Below, piece after piece: positions 43,911 through 52,131 of a stretch of 64,000 bases of DNA. The notes beneath the pieces are model-generated. The model ran no database searches. It was not told where the DNA came from and saw only the letters and a list, made by a program, of their open reading frames with translations. The stretch is from a virus. Every line of letters starts with the position of its first letter. Position 1 is the stretch's first letter. The position numbers and the translations under genes are program-made. The stretch spans positions 1 to 64,000 of the IMG/VR virus record IMGVR_UViG_3300007512_001664; one strand, 5' to 3'.

Positions 43911-44747
43911 ATGAATCCTGTATTTGAGAAATATAAAGATAAACACACCGGTGATAGGGTATTTCTAATAGCCAATGGACCTAGTTTAAAGTATACGAAT
44001 TTAAATCTCATAAAAGATGAAATTTCCATAGCAATGAATAAGGTTTCTCTAATTTGGGCTGAAAATGAAGAATGGAGACCTACGTATTATCTTTTTTCAT
44101 CTACTAATGTCCGTAGTCCTATATGGGGTCAATCATGGATTAATTCTGTACGTGAAGCAGCTCAAGAAGAGAGAACTACGTCATTTATAGCTAAACAATT
44201 CAAACAATGGATCGATCCACAAGACACTATTCCTCAAATAAATTGGTTTAAGAGCTTATCTGAAAATAAACCAGATATGAGTGGAAATATATTAGAATCA
44301 TGTTTTTCGCGAAATATTAATGAACGTATAGATAAGTCAGGTACATCAATGAATCTAGCATTACAGTTAGCTTATCATATGAATTTTAAAGAGATTGTAA
44401 TTCTAGGTAGTGATTTAGGGTTCGTCCCTGATGATGGGAGTACTTCTGATCCTAACCATTTTGATGAATCTTATAGAGCAGAAATTGCTGGTTATAAGAT
44501 AAAAAAGATAAACAATCAAATGCGTAATGTTCATTCCTTAGCATATAAAAACTTTTTAGAGAGAAATAAAAATAATCCTTATAAAGAAACTAAAATTTAT
44601 AATGCCTCTCTTAAGACATATTTAGACGTTTATCCTATCATAGATTATGAGAATTATATTTTACATAATAAAATTATCTATCAACAGGATAAATTAAAAA
44701 AAGCTAAAGAGTATTGGGATAGCCCTCATCAATATGTAGTGGAGTAG
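43911..44747 (+). CDS. DUF115/MAF-like protein, probable glycosyltransferase
   Basis: Encodes 278 aa starting at ATG 43911, directly after the previous stop. RVFLIANGPSLKYTNLNLI and ISIAMNKV (about 17-45) match the nucleotide-binding start of DUF115 and MAF-type sialic/pseudaminic acid transferases. GTSMNLALQLAYHMNFKEIVILGSDLGF follows in the expected order. The family transfers nonulosonic acids or related sugars. The donor here is unknown. Confidence 0.65.
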   Translation: MNPVFEKYKDKHTGDRVFLIANGPSLKYTNLNLIKDEISIAMNKVSLIWAENEEWRPTYYLFSSTNVRSPIWGQSWINSVREAAQEERTTSFIAKQFKQWIDPQDTIPQINWFKSLSENKPDMSGNILESCFSRNINERIDKSGTSMNLALQLAYHMNFKEIVILGSDLGFVPDDGSTSDPNHFDESYRAEIAGYKIKKINNQMRNVHSLAYKNFLERNKNNPYKETKIYNASLKTYLDVYPIIDYENYILHNKIIYQQDKLKKAKEYWDSPHQYVVE

Positions 44748-44768
44748 TAGATCTTCCTAAACATTTGG

Positions 44769-44774
44769 TAAATA
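44769..44774 (+). promoter_or_regulatory. Late promoter of the epimerase gene
   Basis: TAAATA followed by ATTTATAG and ATG at 44783, the same late pattern as elsewhere, 8 nt from the start. Confidence 0.5.
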
Positions 44775-44782
44775 ATTTATAG

Positions 44783-45736
44783 ATGAAATACGTAGTCACC
44801 GGTGGTGCTGGTTTTATAGGTAGTACTTTTATAGACGAAGTACTAAAACAAGATGTTAATCCTACGATAATTTGTATTGATAATTTTTCAACAGGGTTTA
44901 ATAAAAATATACCTGCATCTTTTAATGTAAATATTATTAATGCTGATATTTCTATGTTAGCAGGTGATAATGAAATTACTAATAAGGTAAAAAAAGAAAT
45001 TGCAGGTGCAGACTACATGCTGCACTTTGCTGCGAAAGCAAGAGTACAACCATCAATAGATAATCCTATTGAATTTAATGATACGAATGTCAACGGAACT
45101 CTTAATTTGCTAGAGTTGTGTAGGGAGGTAGGTGTTAAGCGATTTGTTTTCAGTTCATCGTCTTCTATATATGGAGATACAGAATTGTTCCCTACTCCAG
45201 AAACCGCACCCTCTTGTCCCTTAAGTCCATACGGGTTACAAAAATTAATAGGAGAACAATATTGTCAGTTATATTCCACTATACACGATTTAGAGACTGT
45301 ATGCTTAAGGTATTTTAATGTATATGGTGATAAAATGCCTACACAAGGAGCATATTGTTTAGTGATGGGTGTATTTGCTCATCAAAAACAAATTCACAGA
45401 CCTCTCACTATATACGGTGATGGTAAACAACGGAGAGATTTTACTTCCGTAAGAGACGTTATAAAAGCAAATTTATTAGCGTGTACAAGTAATAATGTAG
45501 GTAAAGGAGAAATTATTAATATTGGTAACGGTGATAATAAATCAGTACAAGATATTGCTAATATATTTGGTGGGCCGTTTGAGTATAAACCTAAGCGATT
45601 AGAACCGTTTCAAACTTTAGCAGATAATACTAAAGCACGAGAATTATTAGGATGGGAACCTACAGGTAATGTACACGAGTGGGTAACTGAATATGTAAGA
45701 GAAATAGACAACCGTATAGCTAATATACCTTTATGA
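44783..45736 (+). CDS. NAD-dependent sugar epimerase (GalE-like)
   Basis: Encodes 317 aa. NAD-binding GGAGFIG (residues 7-13), catalytic SSS and YGLQK (Tyr-x3-Lys), YFNVYGD and a C-terminal GWEPT domain are all present, as in UDP-glucose/UDP-GlcNAc 4-epimerases. It acts on a nucleotide sugar in the cytoplasm and likely feeds the glycosyltransferases nearby. In contrast to the SDR at 62.4-63.4 kb, its catalytic Lys is intact. The stop overlaps the next start (ATGA). Confidence 0.88.
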   Translation: MKYVVTGGAGFIGSTFIDEVLKQDVNPTIICIDNFSTGFNKNIPASFNVNIINADISMLAGDNEITNKVKKEIAGADYMLHFAAKARVQPSIDNPIEFNDTNVNGTLNLLELCREVGVKRFVFSSSSSIYGDTELFPTPETAPSCPLSPYGLQKLIGEQYCQLYSTIHDLETVCLRYFNVYGDKMPTQGAYCLVMGVFAHQKQIHRPLTIYGDGKQRRDFTSVRDVIKANLLACTSNNVGKGEIINIGNGDNKSVQDIANIFGGPFEYKPKRLEPFQTLADNTKARELLGWEPTGNVHEWVTEYVREIDNRIANIPL

Positions 45737-45984
45737 AGCGTAAGAGAAGATCTCCTTACACTTATTATGCACCAAGCGCGAAAAGGTTTCGTAAATTACA
45801 ACGTGGTGCACCTAATAAAATACCACCATATACTTGTCCTGCTATTGATAAGACTGTTGAGCAAGTTAACAGTTTAGTTAAGCAATTAGAAAGACTTAGA
45901 AAGCAAAATCAAAAACTTAGAAATGCGGCTGAGTATTGGGAAACAACTGCTGAATGGCTTTGTACAGAATTTTTAGACGACTAA
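45733..45984 (+). CDS. Small basic coiled-coil protein
   Basis: Encodes 83 aa. An Arg/Lys-rich start (MKRKRRSPYTYYAPSAKRFR) is followed by a heptad-type helix (VEQVNSLVKQLERLRKQN). Possibly a DNA- or RNA-binding oligomer; no recognised family. It ends 38 nt before tRNA-Thr. Confidence 0.5.
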   Translation: MKRKRRSPYTYYAPSAKRFRKLQRGAPNKIPPYTCPAIDKTVEQVNSLVKQLERLRKQNQKLRNAAEYWETTAEWLCTEFLDD

Positions 45985-46022
45985 AATGATTGATATTATA
46001 TATTCACCAGCATTTTAAAGTA

Positions 46023-46099
46023 GCCAGCTTAGCTCAGTTCGGCAGAGCAACGGTTTTGTAAACCGTCGGTCCTCGGTTCGAATCCGAGAGCTGGCTCCA
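46023..46099 (+). tRNA. tRNA-Thr(UGU)
   Basis: The acceptor stem GCCAGCT/AGCTGGC, D-arm GCTC/GAGC, anticodon stem ACGGT/ACCGT with loop TTTGTAA (anticodon TGT at 46057-46059), T-arm CTCGG/CCGAG with TTCGAAT loop, and encoded CCA. The discriminator base is T. It reads ACA, common in AT-rich genes. Confidence 0.95.
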
Positions 46100-46102
46100 T
46101 TT

Positions 46103-46855
46103 TTAACCCGCGTCCATGCCTTGTCGTTTTTTTGGACCATATCGTTTTCCTGGATAATATTTTTTCGACTCTAACTGGCGTGGCCATCTATTATAATAAG
46201 AAATATACTCTGGAATGTAATAATTTTCACCTATTTTAGAGCATACCTCAGCGTATATACTATCGGCAGCCGCTGGTATATATCCTTCTTTAATTATTTC
46301 TTTTTGAGACCGAGCTATTCTTAAAGATTCTCTATCAATATAAGAATGACCATCAACGCAGTCTTGGGTGATCCATCTTATATCTTTTACGTGTTTGTAG
46401 TTTACCATAAAGCACGCTGTGTCGATTTTTCTGCAAGCAATTGGGAAGTTACGTTCTAACAAATTATTCCTACTAGCAGGTAGCCGCTTAGTTTTACCAT
46501 CTGATTTTAATTGACCCCATACTGCCATAGTGTAATTTGTGCTAGTGCATTTTTCTACGTTCTTATACCAATCTGGATGTATACTATTATCATCATCTAA
46601 AAAATAAATCCAATCTCCGTCTTTAAATTCATAATTATCTAGAACATAATTCCTATTCCAGTTACTGTTATTAAAATGTTCATTGTAGTGGTCTTTATCA
46701 CGCTTTTCAGGCGTTATAACAGTTGCGTTATCTACTTTACATTTTTCTTTACAAAGCTCATCTAATATTATTATCCAGTTACATTCTTTAGGGATTGACG
46801 AGCTTATGACCTGTAAATTACGTGGTCGTATAGAAGGAGTTATTATATGTATCAT
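46103..46855 (-). CDS. Glycosyltransferase (GT-A like)
   Basis: Encodes 250 aa. MIHIITPSIRPRNLQVI at the N-terminus and DWIYFLDDDNSIHPDWY (about 97-113) with the DDD/DxD metal site are GT-A hallmarks. A second acidic region (WITQDCVDGHSYIDRES) suits the acceptor or catalytic base. It is convergent with tRNA-Thr, its stop 3 nt away. Confidence 0.75.
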   Translation of the reverse strand: MIHIITPSIRPRNLQVISSSIPKECNWIIILDELCKEKCKVDNATVITPEKRDKDHYNEHFNNSNWNRNYVLDNYEFKDGDWIYFLDDDNSIHPDWYKNVEKCTSTNYTMAVWGQLKSDGKTKRLPASRNNLLERNFPIACRKIDTACFMVNYKHVKDIRWITQDCVDGHSYIDRESLRIARSQKEIIKEGYIPAAADSIYAEVCSKIGENYYIPEYISYYNRWPRQLESKKYYPGKRYGPKKRQGMDAG

Positions 46856-46886
46856 CCGTTTTGTTTTTTATTTACTGTTATATTTT

Positions 46887-46894
46887 TATAAATA
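46887..46894 (+). promoter_or_regulatory. Late promoter for a small membrane protein
   Basis: A perfect TATAAATA lies 6 nt before the GTG at 46901, without a Shine-Dalgarno, and supports the short gene and its GTG start. Confidence 0.65.
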
Positions 46895-46900
46895 CTTATA

Positions 46901-47068
46901 GTGATAGTTATTTTACTTAATTACGGTCTTGGAATTCTTATTGGAATGCTCGTAATGAAAGTTTTATTAGAGTCCCGAATCTTTTATCATTTAAATATTC
47001 TTTCTTTATCAGATTCTTGTAATAAATTATTTACACATGACAAAAACAAAAAACCTGAAAAAAATTAA
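46901..47068 (+). CDS. Small membrane protein
   Basis: Encodes 55 aa from a GTG start directly downstream of a late promoter. Residues 1-22 (MIVILLNYGLGILIGMLVMK) form one membrane helix, followed by a hydrophilic C-terminus ending DKNKKPEKN. It could be a lysis or membrane accessory protein. No family is recognised. Confidence 0.6.
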   Translation: MIVILLNYGLGILIGMLVMKVLLESRIFYHLNILSLSDSCNKLFTHDKNKKPEKN

Positions 47069-47090
47069 CTTCTGCGGCAAAAAAACAAAT

Positions 47091-47177
47091 ATGAAGGGCC
47101 GCCATTCCAAAAATAAGAGTAGCAATCAAAAGAATTCTAAATTATACTTGAAGCGGTATCGAGGACAAGGTCGATAA
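47091..47177 (+). CDS. 28-aa highly basic peptide
   Basis: Starts MKGRHSKNKSSNQKNSKLYL and ends RYRGQGR. The stop overlaps the next ATG (TAATG), which suggests translational coupling and supports it as a real gene. Probably a nucleic-acid-binding peptide. Confidence 0.45.
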   Translation: MKGRHSKNKSSNQKNSKLYLKRYRGQGR

Positions 47178-47374
47178 TGGCAGGAATAAACGAAAAAAAT
47201 TTGAAAGTAAAAGCAGTAGAAGAATTACGTAAATTTATTATTGATAAAATTCAAGCTGCGGATGATCCAATGTTAATTTCCAGAACATACGAAACTTGTT
47301 CTGGAAATCTCGTCACTCAAGAAGCTGATGTTGAAGGATCCGCAGAGGATTTTGTCTATGTTTACGAGTATTAG
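47177..47374 (+). CDS. Hypothetical small protein
   Basis: Encodes 65 aa, helical N-terminus (VKAVEELRKFIIDKI) and an acidic tail. Coupled to the upstream basic peptide. No recognised family. Confidence 0.5.
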   Translation: MAGINEKNLKVKAVEELRKFIIDKIQAADDPMLISRTYETCSGNLVTQEADVEGSAEDFVYVYEY

Positions 47375-47386
47375 TCGAGTTTAGAC

Positions 47387-47414
47387 TTGACGGTCTCTCT
47401 AGCTATGCTATAAT
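47387..47414 (+). promoter_or_regulatory. Sigma70-like promoter of the RadA-like gene
   Basis: TTGACG (47387-47392), 16-nt spacer, TATAAT (47409-47414). It lies 16 nt before ATG 47431 and excludes a TTG start at 47416 for the next gene. Confidence 0.8.
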
Positions 47415-47430
47415 ATTGGCGTTGTTAGAG

Positions 47431-48354
47431 ATGAAGTTAAGCATTAACAAAACTAAGTTCGAGAAGGTAGCGGATATTAAAGTTCCGGATATCTTCTATC
47501 GTCGCCTGAAGACTGGTATCGATGTTGTTGATTCAGCATTTGGTCAAGGGTTTCTCCCTTCTAGCACTGTTGTTCTCAGCGGTGAACCCGGTACTGGTAA
47601 GACTACATTCCTTCTTCAAATACTTGAAAGTCTCTCCACTCGGAAATATAACGTTGGGTATGTTTCTGGAGAAGAGTGCATGGAGTTGCTTAAGGTAAAT
47701 TGTGATAGAATTGGTGTTAAGAATATTATGGCGTGTAGTGAGACTAATATTGAGACTATTCTTAAGCAAGTACCTGAATTTGATGCAATTGTAATTGATA
47801 GTTTTCAATCATTAAGTAGTAGTAGGAAATCTATGGCACATGAAAAGTACTGTGTCGAACAGATTTGTGCTGCAGCTAAAGCGCATCAGACAACCATTTT
47901 TATTATTACACATATTACCAAGACTGGTAAGATGAAAGGTAGCACACTCTTACCTCACTCTGTAGATGTTGTTTGTAATTTAAAACGGCATGAAGACTTT
48001 GACGAGCTTGAAGATAAGACTGTAACACTTAACATTACGAAAAATAGGTTTGGTCCGACTTTAATTAAAGAGCTTAATTTTACAGCTCGGGGTTATGACT
48101 GGACTACGGCGAAGAGTGTTTCAGTAGAAGCTACAGTTGCTCCAAAGAGTCAGCGAATAAAGCAAGAGACAAGTACGATTAAAGATATTGCGAAAAAGCT
48201 TCGTGATGGTAAATTTAGTATCGATGAAGTTAGTAAGGAGATAAAAAATAAGCCTAGAGCATATTATGTCTTGAATAAACTGACAAAGGATGGTATACTT
48301 GAAAAGGTCGCCAAGCGTGGTACTACTAAAACACATTATCAATTTAAGTCATAA
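47431..48354 (+). CDS. RadA/RecA-like ATPase with C-terminal winged-helix domain
   Basis: Encodes 307 aa from ATG 47431. The RecA core has Walker A GEPGTGKTTF (51-60), Walker B AIVIDSFQSL (119-128) and the RadA-specific KNRFG motif (204-208). The N-terminal zinc finger and the C-terminal Lon-like domain of bacterial RadA/Sms are absent. Instead, residues 245-307 look like a winged helix (KDIAKKLRDGKFSIDEVSKE). RadA promotes branch migration in recombination. This short form may act in phage recombination-dependent replication. A host-like promoter implies expression before the late genes. Confidence 0.82.
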   Translation: MKLSINKTKFEKVADIKVPDIFYRRLKTGIDVVDSAFGQGFLPSSTVVLSGEPGTGKTTFLLQILESLSTRKYNVGYVSGEECMELLKVNCDRIGVKNIMACSETNIETILKQVPEFDAIVIDSFQSLSSSRKSMAHEKYCVEQICAAAKAHQTTIFIITHITKTGKMKGSTLLPHSVDVVCNLKRHEDFDELEDKTVTLNITKNRFGPTLIKELNFTARGYDWTTAKSVSVEATVAPKSQRIKQETSTIKDIAKKLRDGKFSIDEVSKEIKNKPRAYYVLNKLTKDGILEKVAKRGTTKTHYQFKS

Positions 48355-48500
48355 TGAGAGTCATAGGTAACGTTATTTTTACTTTAATTTATATTTTTAT
48401 ATTTTTACCTGTAGGGTTAATACTTAGAGTCTTTAAAATTGATTTACTAGATATAAATTTTAATAAGACGGTTTCCAGTTACTGGCAAAAAAAAGATTAA
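48354..48500 (+). CDS. Truncated SxtJ-like small membrane protein
   Basis: Encodes 48 aa. One membrane helix (VIFTLIYIFIFLPVGLILR) and the ending SSYWQKKD resemble the C-terminal part of SxtJ-type membrane proteins, which accompany carbamoyltransferases in bacterial clusters. The gene overlaps the RadA-like stop and lies 3 nt before the carbamoyltransferase gene, matching that known pairing. Confidence 0.55.
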   Translation: MRVIGNVIFTLIYIFIFLPVGLILRVFKIDLLDINFNKTVSSYWQKKD

Positions 48501-48503
48501 TGA

Positions 48504-50294
48504 ATGATTGTATTAGGTATTTCAGCATTTTATCACGATAGCGCTGCTGCCATTTTAATAGATGGAGATATTGTAGCTGCTGCACAAGAAGAAAGGTTCA
48601 CTAGAAAGAAACATGATGCTACCTTTCCTATTAAAGCGATAAGTTATGTTTTATCTGAAGCTAATATTACATTAAAAGATATAGATTATATAGTATTTTA
48701 TGATGATCCTTCTTTAAAATTTAAAAGAATTCTTAAAACACATTTAACAAATATTCCTAAAGGTCTCAGATCTTTTCGAACGGGTATGCCAATATGGGTT
48801 AAAGATAAATTCTTTTTAAGGAAAGTAATTTCAAAAAAATTAAAAAAGGCGTTTGGTGGAGGTTTTAAAGGTTGTATTTTATTTACTGAACATCATTTTA
48901 GTCACGCCGCGAGTGCATTTTATCCTTCCCCTTTTAAGGATGCTGTTGTTTTAACTATTGATGGTGTAGGTGAATATGCTACAACAACTGTAGCTATTGG
49001 GAACGGAAATAAACTTAACATTGTTAAAGAAATTTGTTTTCCTAATTCATTAGGTTTATTATATTCTGCTTTTACTCATTACACAGGCTTTCGAGTTAAT
49101 AGTGGTGAGTATAAATTGATGGGGTTAGCCCCATATGGCACACCTAGGTATACAGATTTAATTTTAGATAATTTAGTAGACGTAAAAGAAGATGGATCCT
49201 TTCGTTTAGATCAGTCTTATTTTGATTATATGACTGGTCGGACTATGATTAGTGACAAGTTTTTAACTCTTTTCGGTTACCCAGCAAGAAAACCAGACAT
49301 AGATCCTTTAAGCCAATTTCATATGGACATAGCTGCGTCTATTCAAGCTGTAACTGAAAAAATTTTATTGCAGATGACACGTGCTCTCGCAGATGAATAT
49401 AAAATTCCAAATTTATGTCTAGCAGGAGGTGTTGCTCTTAATTGTGTTGCTAATGGAAAAATTCTTAAAGATAAAGCTTTTGAAAATATTTGGATACAAC
49501 CAGCTGCTGGAGATGCAGGAGGTGCTCTTGGAGCGGCATTAGGTGTTTGGCATAATAAATTTGCATGTAGTCCTAGAACCCTTGACAGTAATATGATGAA
49601 AGGTTCTTACCTTGGTCCTAGCTTTAGCGATATTGAAATCGAACAACAGTTATCCGAAGCAGGTGTTATTTTTCAAAAGGTTTCAGATTCTATCCTTATT
49701 GAAAAGACTGTAAAGCAATTAATTGATAATAAAGCTATAGGGTGGTTCCAAGGACGAATGGAGTTTGGTCCTAGGGCTTTAGGAAACAGATCAATTTTAG
49801 GTGATCCTCGATCTGAAGATATGCAAAAGCTTTTAAATTTAAAAGTTAAATTTCGAGAAAGTTTTCGTCCTTTTGCTCCTTCAGTTTTGCGAGAAGATGT
49901 AAGTGACTGGTTTGAAATGGATTATGACAGTCCCTACATGTCAATCGTCACTAACGTACAAAAGAGTATTCAACATGAAATGACTCAAGAGGAAAAGGCG
50001 TTATTTGGAATTGAAAAACTAAATGTTAAAAGATCAAACATCCCAGCAGTGACACATGTTGATTATTCTGCTCGAGTACAAACTGTCCATTCTGAAACCA
50101 ATCCATTATATCATGCTTTGATTAGTGAGTTTAAAAGGATAACAGGTTGCTCATTATTAGTTAATACCTCATTTAATATTCGAGGAGAGCCGATTGTATG
50201 TACACCGTTAGACGCATTTAAATGTTTTATGGGTACAAATATTGATTTTTTAGTCATTGGCAATTTTATCATAGATAAAAAGCATCAAAAATAG
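48504..50294 (+). CDS. Carbamoyltransferase (NodU/TobZ family)
   Basis: Encodes 596 aa. The Kae1-like N-terminal domain begins MIVLGISAFYHDSAAAILID and has the metal-binding TEHHFSHAASAFY. The YrdC-like C-terminal domain contains GPRALGNRSILGDPR and VNTSFNIRGEPIV. It would transfer a carbamoyl group from carbamoyl-adenylate to a hydroxyl group, typically of a sugar. Some phage relatives act on modified DNA bases. The SxtJ-like neighbour and the glycan-rich region favour a glycan or other secondary target. The substrate is unresolved. Confidence 0.9.
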   Translation: MIVLGISAFYHDSAAAILIDGDIVAAAQEERFTRKKHDATFPIKAISYVLSEANITLKDIDYIVFYDDPSLKFKRILKTHLTNIPKGLRSFRTGMPIWVKDKFFLRKVISKKLKKAFGGGFKGCILFTEHHFSHAASAFYPSPFKDAVVLTIDGVGEYATTTVAIGNGNKLNIVKEICFPNSLGLLYSAFTHYTGFRVNSGEYKLMGLAPYGTPRYTDLILDNLVDVKEDGSFRLDQSYFDYMTGRTMISDKFLTLFGYPARKPDIDPLSQFHMDIAASIQAVTEKILLQMTRALADEYKIPNLCLAGGVALNCVANGKILKDKAFENIWIQPAAGDAGGALGAALGVWHNKFACSPRTLDSNMMKGSYLGPSFSDIEIEQQLSEAGVIFQKVSDSILIEKTVKQLIDNKAIGWFQGRMEFGPRALGNRSILGDPRSEDMQKLLNLKVKFRESFRPFAPSVLREDVSDWFEMDYDSPYMSIVTNVQKSIQHEMTQEEKALFGIEKLNVKRSNIPAVTHVDYSARVQTVHSETNPLYHALISEFKRITGCSLLVNTSFNIRGEPIVCTPLDAFKCFMGTNIDFLVIGNFIIDKKHQK

Positions 50295-50295
50295 C

Positions 50296-50323
50296 TTGTT
50301 AATTTTCGGGAAATAGTTATAAT
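50296..50323 (+). promoter_or_regulatory. Sigma70-like promoter abutting the 171-aa gene
   Basis: TTGTTA (50296-50301), 16-nt spacer, TATAAT (50318-50323), then only 8 nt to ATG 50332. This predicts a leaderless or nearly leaderless transcript. Confidence 0.7.
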
Positions 50324-50331
50324 ATATTCTT

Positions 50332-50847
50332 ATGTACGACAGTGGTAGAGTATACAGAGGTTATCGTATTGAATATGATGAAGATATTCAGGAGGATTGT
50401 ATAAAAAATATGTATTTTATTTATCCGCCTGATGAACCAGAAAAGTCTCATTTCGCTGATGTAAGCCCTTATGGAGCAATACAATTGATACTTGACAAGT
50501 ATATTGATTTTCATATTAGTGAAGGATTCTTTCCAGATCGTAAAAGTCTTAGAAAGTTAGGTATAGATCAAATTGGCTCAACTACTGAAAAAGATATTAA
50601 ACAAGCTAAACTAAAATTAGCCCTCTCTCAAGATTACAATACTAATGTTGAACAAGCAGATTTAGCTATAGACGAAGTAAATAAATTCGGTCTTATATGT
50701 ATTCGTTGTGGTGGTAGAGGTGGTACTATTGTTGAAGCTGAAGGTGGTTATTTGCCATGTTTTGCATGCGGTGACTCTGGTACTCAAACATACGAGGACT
50801 GGTTGCGAGATTTGCAAGACTTGCCATGCTCTATAGAGACTGTATAA
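50332..50847 (+). CDS. Hypothetical protein with DnaJ-type zinc motif
   Basis: Encodes 171 aa. The C-terminal region has CIRCGGRGG and CFACGDSGT, two CxxCxGxG-type knuckles as in DnaJ and RNA-binding zinc centres. The N-terminal 120 residues are mixed alpha/beta. Its own host-like promoter suggests early expression, and a regulatory or host-takeover role is possible. No family is recognised. Confidence 0.6.
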   Translation: MYDSGRVYRGYRIEYDEDIQEDCIKNMYFIYPPDEPEKSHFADVSPYGAIQLILDKYIDFHISEGFFPDRKSLRKLGIDQIGSTTEKDIKQAKLKLALSQDYNTNVEQADLAIDEVNKFGLICIRCGGRGGTIVEAEGGYLPCFACGDSGTQTYEDWLRDLQDLPCSIETV

Positions 50848-50863
50848 CAGGAGATAAAAACAG

Positions 50864-50891
50864 TTGCACTACTGTCCAGAGTTGTTATAAT
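50864..50891 (+). promoter_or_regulatory. Sigma70-like promoter of the structured RNA
   Basis: TTGCAC (50864-50869), 16-nt spacer, TATAAT (50886-50891). The next protein start is about 350 nt downstream, beyond a terminator, so the promoter appears dedicated to an RNA. Confidence 0.75.
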
Positions 50892-50897
50892 AGTGTG

Positions 50898-51230
50898 AGT
50901 TATTTGACATGTTTTAAAGTTGGCGGGTACAACGCCTCCATCGCCTCACTACACTAGTGTGATGCTAGTTCGAGGACAGGAGTGGTAAGACACTTTACGC
51001 TTTATTGCAGGTGGCGCTGCAACAACTAAGAATTTTGAGACGATCGACGGATCGTCTCTGGTGTGACAGAATAAACATTCGCCTCGAGTGTTAATGTATG
51101 CCCAAGGAACTGACGGCCGAGTGGTTGAGGAACTGGAAGGTAGTTCGAAGTAGGGTGATCAAGATAAAATTTGATCGAGGACCCGAAAAGTTGCAGGTAA
51201 CCAAATAGTCCTGCCACCTTTTTTTTAATT
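50898..51230 (+). ncRNA. Unassigned structured non-coding RNA
   Basis: This 390-nt interval between genes has a promoter at its left end, no plausible ORF on the plus strand and dense pairing. Hairpins: 51037-51058 (nine-bp GAGACGATC stem, GACG loop), 51074-51092 (eight bp, one G-U), 51130-51146 (five-bp stem, seven-nt loop), 51153-51184 (GGGT/ACCC enclosing GATCAA/TTGATC). A long-range closing helix pairs 51010-51015 with 51213-51218 and 51017-51023 with 51190-51196. It ends in eight T. Length is like RNase P or tmRNA, but their conserved cores are absent. One part (CGGCCGAGTGGTTGAGG) mimics a tRNA-Ser/Leu D arm. Function unknown. Confidence 0.65.
51193..51226 (+). terminator. Terminator of the structured RNA
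   Basis: GCAGG (51193-51197) can pair with CCTGC (51210-51214) ahead of CACC and eight T. The same bases can instead close the long-range helix with 51010-51023, so the two folds compete. Confidence 0.65.
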
Positions 51231-51237
51231 TAGAATA

Positions 51238-51975
51238 ATGAAAAAAATATTATTATCATTACTAATTGTAGGTTCTGCGTATGCAGAAGGTATTCCCCCG
51301 CACGCAAAAATGAACAAGCCAACTAGGATGATTGATCATGCTGGTTTGACCAGAGAGGAGATTTCTATGTCTCGATCCGGTAAAGATTATTATATCGTTA
51401 ATGATATAATCAGTAAACAAACAGTTTTTATTCCTATGGAAAACGCTATGGAATATTTCATGAAGTCTTTGAATTATTATAATAGACCGTTGAGCTTGAC
51501 TGTAAAGAAAGCTATTGAACGAGCTAAAAAAGAAGATAAACGAGTATATGTTAATATTGTAGCTGGTAGTGATATACCCGCACACGCATTTGCTGGTCGT
51601 AATAATGTTTATAAGGTAGATGAATTTCCCAACGGACAGTACACTGTATTTTACGTAGAACCTAATGGTATGATATCACAAGATCACTATGAGTCAGGAG
51701 AGTATGGTAAGGTAGGTCGTGATGGTGTCTCCTTTGAGCATGCTGTCAAGACTTTTGGTGCTATCGAAATTAGAAAAGCTACAAAAAGAGCTGAACAGTC
51801 AAATAAAGATTATGACTGGGAAGTTACATTAAGATTTCCGGACACCAAACCTAGTTTAATTGTTTTTGATACATTTGATAGATACGAGGAATGGTTTAAC
51901 AGGACTCGATATTCTGATCGACATGCTACTGTGAAAAAGGTATCAACTAAATTAAAGCTTACACAAAATAAATGA
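51238..51975 (+). CDS. Exported protein of unknown function
   Basis: Encodes 245 aa with a Sec signal peptide (MKKILLSLLIVGSAYA, cleavage after residue 16). The mature part is mixed, hydrophilic, with several aromatic clusters, and no recognised fold. It starts right after the RNA terminator and overlaps the next gene by ATGA. Export to the periplasm or beyond suggests envelope action during infection. Confidence 0.65.
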   Translation: MKKILLSLLIVGSAYAEGIPPHAKMNKPTRMIDHAGLTREEISMSRSGKDYYIVNDIISKQTVFIPMENAMEYFMKSLNYYNRPLSLTVKKAIERAKKEDKRVYVNIVAGSDIPAHAFAGRNNVYKVDEFPNGQYTVFYVEPNGMISQDHYESGEYGKVGRDGVSFEHAVKTFGAIEIRKATKRAEQSNKDYDWEVTLRFPDTKPSLIVFDTFDRYEEWFNRTRYSDRHATVKKVSTKLKLTQNK

Positions 51976-52130
51976 TAACTATTGGTGACATGGAATTACT
52001 TTTTTTATTACCTACTGTATTTATATTGTTTTTAGTAGCTGTTTACCATAAGAGCCGTAAACAGATGGAACAAGACCTTGAATGGAAAAAGAATAAAGAT
52101 AATTACAAATATAAAGATTGGAGATATTAA
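51972..52130 (+). CDS. Small membrane protein
   Basis: Encodes 52 aa with one membrane helix (ELLFLLPTVFILFLVAVY) and a charged C-terminal tail. Its start overlaps the exported-protein stop (ATGA). No family. Confidence 0.5.
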   Translation: MITIGDMELLFLLPTVFILFLVAVYHKSRKQMEQDLEWKKNKDNYKYKDWRY

Positions 52131-52131
52131 A

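Noticed and set aside
51108-51150. A tRNA-Ser/Leu gene in the structured RNA
   Set aside because: A D-arm-like sequence and a 5-bp/7-nt hairpin are present, but U33, a T arm in place and an acceptor stem are missing.
50898-51230. RNase P RNA, tmRNA, 6S or 4.5S RNA identity for the structured RNA
   Set aside because: The P4/CR-V core of RNase P, the tmRNA acceptor and tag region, and the 6S long-bulge form were not found. ACTGGAAGGT faintly resembles the SRP GGAA tetraloop, but the flanking symmetric loop does not match.
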